A DNA stretch of 64,000 nt, from the NCBI GenBank assembly GCA_964293475.1, contig CAXYYJ010000011.1, positions 1-64,000 on the forward strand, read 5' to 3'. Below the pieces are notes generated by a model. The model had not been told where the DNA came from, made no database searches, and worked only from the letters and a program-made list of their open reading frames with translations. Every line of letters starts with the position of its first letter. The first letter of the stretch is position 1. Below are positions 53,606-61,600 of this stretch, one piece after another. A program made the translations under genes and the position numbers. The stretch comes from UBA12170 sp964293475. Lineage in GTDB: Bacteria > Bacteroidota > Bacteroidia > Bacteroidales > UBA12170.

Positions 53606-54517
53606 ATGAATATACACAAACTCCAGCGCAACGATATTCTGCTCAATATTATACTCGAAACCCACAAAGGCGTTTCCAAAGTAAAAGCCAAGCAAATCAT
53701 TAAATATCAAGATTTTATAGTGAATGGAAAACCTGTTCCCAACCATCCTAATCTGGAACTCAAAGCCGGCGATGTGCTCGAGATTTTAACGGTACAGAAA
53801 AAAGCCAAAACTGCCGTTAAGCCCAGTCGAAATCAGCCCATTTCCATCTATTTCGAAGACGAATACCTGATTGTGGCGCTGAAACCCCCCGGAATTGTTT
53901 CGTCGTCCGATAGCTCCGGATTCAATAAACACAGCTACCACAGGGTTCTCGAAAACTTTTTAAGCCTCCGGGAAGGAAAAACAGTGCGCCTGTGGGTGGT
54001 GCATCGCATCGACCGCGAAGTGGAAGGCTTGCTGATGTTTGCCAAACAGCTTCCCACCATGGAACGCATCAAGGACATGTGGCCACAGGTGACCAAAAAA
54101 TATCTCGCACTCACCGAAAAGAAACCCAATCCGCCCGATGGCATAGTAGAAAACTGGCTCCGCGATGGTGAAGACCAGGTGGTGGAAGCCTTCGATCAGG
54201 AGGTGAAAGACAGCCGATTATCGAAAACCGAATATCATTTTTTGCGTCAGGAGGGGAAATATTCGCTTCTGGAAATAACCTTGCACACAGGCCGCAAAAA
54301 CCAAATCAGGGTGCATTTGTCGGGCCTCAGCTGCCCCATAGTGGGTGATAGAAAATATGGAGCCGAAAGCACCTTTAAACGGCAAGTCAGGCTGGCATCG
54401 GTACATCTCGAATTTGTTCATCCCTTTACCCAAATGCCTGTCCGACTGAAATATGACCCCCCGGTACATTTCTTTCATCCTTCGCAAAATGCCGACGAAC
54501 ATTATAAAATAGTGTAA
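53606..54517 (+). CDS. RluA-family pseudouridine synthase
   Basis: 303 residues. An S4 RNA-binding domain covers residues 8-62 (ILETHKGVSKVKAKQIIKYQ). The catalytic domain has the RluA motif with the active-site Asp136 in VVHRIDREVEGLLMF, then YLALTEKKPNPPDG and GRKNQIRVHLSGLSCPIVGD followed by RKYGAES. It converts uridine to pseudouridine in rRNA or tRNA. Val139-Glu140 replace the usual Thr-Ser of the HRLDxxTSG box, so the branch is unusual. It lies between the two methyltransferase genes. Confidence 0.93.
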   Translation: MNIHKLQRNDILLNIILETHKGVSKVKAKQIIKYQDFIVNGKPVPNHPNLELKAGDVLEILTVQKKAKTAVKPSRNQPISIYFEDEYLIVALKPPGIVSSSDSSGFNKHSYHRVLENFLSLREGKTVRLWVVHRIDREVEGLLMFAKQLPTMERIKDMWPQVTKKYLALTEKKPNPPDGIVENWLRDGEDQVVEAFDQEVKDSRLSKTEYHFLRQEGKYSLLEITLHTGRKNQIRVHLSGLSCPIVGDRKYGAESTFKRQVRLASVHLEFVHPFTQMPVRLKYDPPVHFFHPSQNADEHYKIV

Positions 54518-54535
54518 TCAACCCAACCCTTAACC

Positions 54536-55339
54536 ATGAATGCACAGATCACCAGCAAGCAAAATCCGGCCATAAAAAACATTGTTCAGCTGCAAAAACA
54601 CAAGGAGCGTGAGCTTCAGCAGCTTATTCTTGTGGAGGGTTTGAAAGAGATAGCCCAGGCCGATGCCGCCAAATATGTTATAGAGGAAGTGTATTTCTGT
54701 CCGCAGATTACCTCGGAACAAACCGTGGATGCCTTGCTGAAGAACAATCCAAAAACCACACGGATTACAGTGTCGGCAGAGGTATTCGAAAAGATAGCTT
54801 ACCGCGAAAGCACCGGTGGAGTGGTGGCGCTGGCACGACCCAAAACCCACAGTTTTTCTTCGCTTCAATTGCCCGAAAATCCTTTGATTCTGGTGCTCGA
54901 AGGTGTGGAAAAACCCGGCAATATGGGAGCCATTTACCGCACTGCCGATGCTGCCGGAGTCGATGCCATTATTGTTTCCGACCCCTTGAGCGATATATAC
55001 AATCCCAACGCCATTCGCGCCAGTTTGGGCTGTGTTTTCTCAATTCCCACAGTTATTTGCAGCGGCGAAGAAGCCATCAAGTGGCTGAAAGACCAGGGAA
55101 TACAAATTTTTTGCACCTGGCTACAAGCAGCGGTGGGTTATCATACGGTAGATTATAGAGGCCCTTCGGCCATAGTGATGGGCACCGAAGCCGAGGGCAT
55201 CAGCCAGCAATGGGTAAAAGCAGCCCGGCAAAACATTATTATTCCCATGCGAGGCCGTGTTGACTCCATGAATGTATCCACCAGCACCGCAGTAGTGGTT
55301 TTCGAAGCCATGCGCCAGCGGGGATTTGGGATGGGATGA
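54536..55339 (+). CDS. TrmH/SpoU-family RNA 2'-O-methyltransferase
   Basis: 267 residues. A short substrate-binding domain (ITSKQNPAIKNIVQLQKHKE) comes first, then the SPOUT knot with motif 1 LVLEGVEKPGNMGAIYRTAD, motif 2 AIVMGTEAEGIS and motif 3 IPMRGRVDSMNVSTSTAVVV. The layout is that of the 23S rRNA or tRNA 2'-O-ribose methyltransferases such as RlmB. It starts 18 bp after the pseudouridine synthase and closes the operon. The target nucleotide is not known. Confidence 0.93.
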   Translation: MNAQITSKQNPAIKNIVQLQKHKERELQQLILVEGLKEIAQADAAKYVIEEVYFCPQITSEQTVDALLKNNPKTTRITVSAEVFEKIAYRESTGGVVALARPKTHSFSSLQLPENPLILVLEGVEKPGNMGAIYRTADAAGVDAIIVSDPLSDIYNPNAIRASLGCVFSIPTVICSGEEAIKWLKDQGIQIFCTWLQAAVGYHTVDYRGPSAIVMGTEAEGISQQWVKAARQNIIIPMRGRVDSMNVSTSTAVVVFEAMRQRGFGMG

Positions 55340-55607
55340 TTTCTAAAGTATGATACTCTCCAAAAATATGGCATAGGGTTAAGTTATACAAAAAATATAT
55401 CAATAAGAAGGGTTATTAAAGACCGCTTAAACCCTAGAAAAGATTGACATAATAGTCTTTCAGAATGTAGATTTGGATAAAAAAATTTTTAACGAAAGAA
55501 CGCAAGAAAAATTCTTGCTATAGTGGCTAAAAAAACAATCCGCGCAAAATCCGTAAAATCCGTGTTATCCCTGTCTGCCGCCAGGCAGGAGTTTTCCAAT
55601 AAAAACC
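55340..55607. other. Convergent intergenic region
   Basis: 268 bp between the RNA methyltransferase and the giant PKD gene. It holds the CCTGTCTGCC palindrome at 55570 and, just before it, AAAATCCGT twice within about 25 bp, a sequence style common in Bacteroidota intergenic repeats. No terminator hairpin with a clear T-run was seen. Confidence 0.6.
55570..55589. repeat. Short palindrome of a dispersed-repeat type
   Basis: CCTGTCTGCCGCCAGGCAGG has arms that match at 7 of 8 bases, with one G-T pair. It resembles repeats scattered through many Bacteroidota genomes. Confidence 0.6.
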
Positions 55608-58600
55608 CTACAACACCAAAGTAACATACCCCTTAAACACTTCCACATTTCCTTCAAGGTCAGTGACTTCAATTAGGAAGGCGTAGACGCCAATGGGCTG
55701 GAGATCCCCGGTGGATTCGTCTTTGCCATCCCATTGCTTGTAAAAGTCTTTGGTCTCGAAGACGAGTTTGCCCCAGCGGGTGAAGATTTTCATGGTGTAG
55801 GTTTTCTCTTCGAAGTATTTGCCCACGGGCCCAAAAGTCTCGTTCAAGCCGTTGCCATTGGGACTGAACGCATTGGGAACGAAGAACCTGCGAACCGGAT
55901 ACACCTTGAAACTGCCATTGATGCTGTCCCAGCAACCATCCACCGTTTGGGCGAAAAGCTGAAGCTGGAAGGTGCCGGTGTCCTGAATATCCTGCCAAAC
56001 ATTGGGCTCAAAACTGTCGGAATACAGAAGGGTGTCGTTCATCAACCACTCGTAATAGAAGGCGTTTTCGGTGTTGTTGAGCAGCTGGAGCTGTTCAAGT
56101 TCCAGGATCGAAACGCTGTCGGGCGCTACTTCGAAAGCCACGCGGGGCATGGAGTACAGGGCGACCATCTGCTGAATGCTGTCGGTGCTCACGCAACTGC
56201 TGTCGCTGGTGGCGGTGAGCGTCACGGTGAAGTATTCCGGTGCATCGGAGTCGGGATTGCTTCTTGTGTAGCTGTGGCTGATGGTGTCAGATGTGCCAAT
56301 GGCGGTGTTTTGGTCACCAAAGCTCCAGGCCCGTTTAACGATGGCTCCGGTCTCAATTTTCGAAGTGTCGGTGAACAGGATTTGACCTTGTCCGCAAAGG
56401 GCGTTGGTGTCAGCGATAAAGAAAATCTCTGGCAGCGGATGAACGGTGATTTGCTGGAAAGCGGTATCACGGCAACCCAAATCGGTGAGGGCCATCAACT
56501 GGATTTCGAAGATTCCATTTTGGGGATATTGGTGATACACTGTGTTGTTCACTTCGCTGCTGATGATGGTGGTGTCTTGTCCATCCCCAAAGCTCCAGGT
56601 CCAGCTGTGGATGATGGAGTTATTGGCATTGGTATTGCTTACGAGCAATGCGGTTTCCTGATCGCAGACATTCTGCACGCCAATGGCAGCAAGGGGTGTG
56701 GGATACACCGTAATGGTTTTTCGGGCGGTATCGCTCAGCTGATTTCCCCCAACATCGAAAGTGAGTACATAGGTGATTTCGAAGGTTCCGGTTTGGGTAT
56801 AGATATGGGTGATGGTGTCGACTGTTGGGTCGCTGCTTGTGGTAGCGCCATCCCCGAAGTCCCAATATCTGCTGACCAAAGTCGCTGTTTCATCCACTAT
56901 GGAGCTGTCTCTGAAAACCACCATCTGGCTCTGACAATAGAGATTGGTGTCGGTCTCGAAGTTCACGAAAATACATGGGTATCTTTGTACGCTGTGACTA
57001 ATGCTGTCCATACAGCCAAACTCGTTGGTCACCACCAGACTGGCCTGGAAGGTGTTCAGATAGGGTGGATAAAGATGTTTGATGTCTGGATTGTCGGGCG
57101 GAACGATGGTTGCTGATGATCCGTCGCCAAAATACCAAACCCATTGGGCTATAAGTCCTTCGCTGTTGATGGCTTCTTCGGTGAAAACGGTGCTGTCCGC
57201 ACAGGCTGCGGGGGCTGCGGTAAACTCTGCCATGGGCAGTTTTCTCACTTTCACATTCTTCTGTGCATCAGCCATACAAACGGTTCCGGCCTGATTTCCC
57301 TGAAGCTCGACTCTGAAATCGCCATCGCTGCTGAACCGGTGATAAATGGTGTCGTGGCTGGTGGTCAGCTGCGGACTTCCATCATCGAAATACCAGGTCC
57401 ACATCCGAACTTCGGCATTGGCGGGTTTGGTGGAATAGGCCACCAGCATGGTCTCCAGACCAAAGCAAACGGTGTCGGCCACAAAGCTGATTTCCAGCTC
57501 GGGGGCGATATACAGGGTCTGATTGCTGGTATCGGTACATCCGCGGTTGTCGGTAATTAGGAGCGAAACGAGATAGTTGAAATCCGTATTGGGGAAGGTG
57601 TATTGGGGGTTTTGAACGTCGGTGGTATAGCCATCGATGGTCCATAAAAACTCGTTTACAGTATGGCCTTGTGGGTGGTAGGACGAGTCGTTGAAGTAGA
57701 CGAGTCCGGGCAGACATGCGGTGTCGCTGTGGGTAAAATGGGCCACTGGTGGCTCGTAGACTTCCACCAACTTTTGCAGGCTGTCGGTACATCCCCAGAC
57801 ATCCGCCACGATGAGTTTTACTGTAAATACCCCGAAATCCGGGTAAATATGTTCCGGGTCACTGAGGGTAGCCGAAGTACCATCTCCGAAGCTCCAATCC
57901 CAGTTAGCCAATTCATGGTCAGCGGGTTGGGACAAATCGGTGAAATGGGTGGGTGTGAACAAACAAGCGGTGTCGAAGCTAAAATCAACCGAGGGCAATC
58001 CAAAAACAGGTACCTCATGAACCACTTGATTGCGGCACAAATTGGTGTCGGTGATTTGCAGGGTCACGGTATAAAGTCCGGGGGTGATATATCGGTGGCT
58101 GGGGTTGCTGAATGTGGCCGAAGCCCCGTCGCCAAAGGAATAGTCCCACTCTTGAGTTGCTGCGATTTCGATAAAATCAGCATCATTGAAATGGGTGGTA
58201 TCGCTCAAACAAACGCTGTCGAAGCCAAAATCAACCACTGGAAGTGGCAGAACCACAATGTCTTGTACAATGGTCGATTGACAACCTGCGGTATTGGTCA
58301 CTGTCAGACTTACCGGGAAAGTTCCTGAGTTGGTGAAGTAATGAAGAGGGTCGGGGTTGGTGCTGGTCTCGCTATCTCCAAAATCCCAAAACCACTCCTG
58401 AATATTCCCGCTTTGGGTGGTGCTTTCGTCAGCAAATGCAAACTGATTGCCCACACAAGGCCCGTTGTTGGCGGTATTCGTAAAGCTGAATGCCGCGGTG
58501 GGTGCGCCTGTAATGCTCACGGTTTGTGTCAGACTGTCAACGCAGCCGGTTTCTGTGGTGATGATCAGAGTGACTTGATAGGTGGTATCGTTGCTTTCTG

Positions 58601-61600
58601 CATAAACATGTTCGGGATCGCTGATGGTAGCCGAAGCACCATCGCCAAAATCCCAATCCCAGCCAATGATATCTGTGCCAATGCCCTGGCTCAAATCTTC
58701 AAAAAAGACGGTATCGCCTGCGCAGGCTGCAAAATTCCAGGTGAAGGCCACAATGGGAAGCGCATAAACTTCCACCGATTGTACAATTGATGAGGAACAT
58801 CCGTTCACATCTTCTACTTCGAGAAGAACTGAATAGGTTCCTGCATTGGCATAAAGATGTGCTGGATCGCTGAGCGTTGACGAGCCGCCATCTCCAAAAC
58901 TCCAGTTCCAAAGGGCGCCTGCCGGGGCTGTTAAATCGGTGAAATGGGTGCTGTCGCCCAAACAAACTGCCGGGGCTTCAAAGGCTGCCACGGGCGATTC
59001 GAAAACTTCCACCGTGTGCGTGATGCTGTCGGAACAGCCAAAAAAGTCTGTGACAATGAGTTTTACGTCGTAAGTTCCGGAAGTTGCGTAGGTGTAATTG
59101 GGGTTGGACGAATTACTCGTACTGCCATCGTCAAAATCCCAGAAATAAGTCTCGATTCCCACGGGTGAGCTGGCCTGACTCGTAAACTGGGTTATGGTTC
59201 CCAGACAGCCATTGGTGAAGGTGAAATCCACCACGGGCAAGGGGTTCAAATAGTGGGGTTGCGTGGCGGTATTGCTGCATCCGAAATTGTTTTCTACTGT
59301 GAGCGTGACTTGAAAAGTGCCTGATGTGGCATAGGTGTGCTCGGGCGCTTCGACTCCGCTCAGCGACCCGTCTCCGAAGTCCCAATTCCAGCTGATGATC
59401 GAATCTCCATTCGCCAAACTTTCGTCCACAAAGCTCACTGGAAAGCCAAAACAGCTGCTGTCGGGGCTGAAAACCACCTGTGGCAAGGCTCTGACCAATA
59501 CGTTTTTTACGATGCTGTCTTCGCAGAAGTTGGTGTTTAAAACCTTGAGTGTGACATTGTAAATTCCGGGTGCCAAATACTTGTGAACCGGGTTTTGCTC
59601 GTGACTAATCACATTGTCGCCAAACTTCCACTCCCACCCCTGGATGGTCTGGAAATTGGTGGGCGTGAGGTCGGTAAAATGGGTTGAATCGCCAAAGCAA
59701 ACGGTGTCGAAGGTGAAGTCGGGCTGGGGCTGGGCATCGTAGGCTACCACTCTGGTGAGGGTGTCGGTGCACAGGTGCTGATTGGTCACTGTGAGTTGGA
59801 CATTGTAATTTCCTGCTGCGGTGAACTTATGATTTGGATTCTGTAAGAAACTGATATTCTGAACTCCGGAAGCCACATCGTCGAATTGCCAGGTCCAGGC
59901 TACCAGGGTGGTGCCGTTGGGGTTGGTGAAATCGGTGAAAAAGGTGGTGTCGCAGTTCACAATGTCCCAATTGAAATTAGTGGTCGGACTGGCATCGATG
60001 GACAGGGTTTTGATTTTATCGGCGTAGCAGCCGTTGGCATCGGTAACTCTCAGCTGGACAAGGTAGTTTCCGGGGAGGGCATAGGCGTGCTTGGGCGCTT
60101 CGACTCCGCCCAGCGACCCGTCTCCGAATTGCCATGCCCAGGTTACAATGGGCGCATCTCCCGTACTCACATCAGTAAACTGAATGCTGTCGCTGGTGCA
60201 ATGGATGCTGGTATTGATGAAATTGGCCGTTGGACCGAATCCTATATTTACCACATGGGCTTGTTGGCTGGTACAACCACCTGCTGTTGTGACGGTTAGA
60301 CTCACCAAATAACTTCCCCCGCTTGCAAAAATATGACTGGGGTTTTGTTGGGTGGATGTATTTCCATCGTTAAAATCCCAGTCCCAACTCACCACGGGGT
60401 CGCCCTGAGCGGTGCTTTGGTCGGTGAAGTTTACGGGGAAATTGGCGCAGTTAGTGGTGAAGCTGAAATCGGCCTGTGGCTTGCTCATCACCACTTGTTG
60501 CCATGCGGTATCGGTACAACCACTTTCGTTGGTGATGACGTGCATCACGGTATAGGTTCCACCGTTAACGTATTGGTGGGTTGGATTTTGCTGGGTCGAT
60601 TGGTTGTTCACCCCACTTCCCGGATCGCCAAAATTCCAGTACCAACTCGTAATGGCCAAACCATTGGGGTCGAATCCTGTGCTGGTGAAATCTACTTCGT
60701 CGCAACTGGTGTTATTGTAAGTGAAATTGCTCACGGGAGCTTCGCTTACCAATACTGTTTTGGTGATGCTGTTCTGACATCCATTGATGTCGGTAACCAA
60801 TAAATTTACTGCATATGTCCCTGGATTTTGGTAATAATGATCGGGGTGTTGCCCGGTACTGGTCTGGCCATCACCAAATTGCCAAAACCAGGTGTCGATG
60901 GTGGCGTTGCCGGTCGGGATTGACAAATCGGTGAAATGGGTGGTATCGTTCTCGCAGGCGATGCCTCCGGTCCACTCAAAATTGGCTATTGGATGGTAGA
61001 AAACTGAGACGGTTTTCACCATTTCGTCGCTACAGCCTCCGGCGGTTTCTACCACCAAAAGCACGTCGTAATTGCCGGCTGCGGCGTAGCTGTGGTTGGG
61101 GTTGGCCACCGTACTTGTGGCGCCATCGCCAAATTCCCAGTACCAGCTGGTGATGGGTTGTCCCCCGCTAAAACTCTGGTCGGTGAAGGTGATGCTCTCG
61201 CCCAAACAGGCTGATGTAAAACTGAAATCGGCCACAGGCGATGGTTCCACGATGATGTTCACCGTGTCGCTGTTCACGCAGCCATTGGCGTCTTCTACGA
61301 TTAAGATGACTTCGTAGGTTCCGGGGGTGGTGTATTCGTGGCTGGGGTTTTGTTCGGTGCTGTAATTGTTCACGCCCGAAATCGGGTCGCCAAAACTCCA
61401 GTCCCAACTGATGAGGGCGGCGCCGTCGGCGATACTCTTGTCGATGAAATAGGTCAATGTTCCGGTACAGGCTGAATAGTAGTTGAATTTGGCGGTGGGG
61501 CCTTGCCAGATGGTGATGTTTTTGGTGATGGTGGAGCTACAGCCGTTGGTGTCGGTCACGGTTAAATCCACCAGATAGTTTCCTGAGAACTGATAAGTGT

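Noticed and set aside
55734..57116. A 460-codon plus-strand open frame
   Set aside because: It is antisense to the PKD repeats and the sorting domain. The repeated codons of the PKD gene keep several antisense frames open by chance (also 57663-58328 and others).
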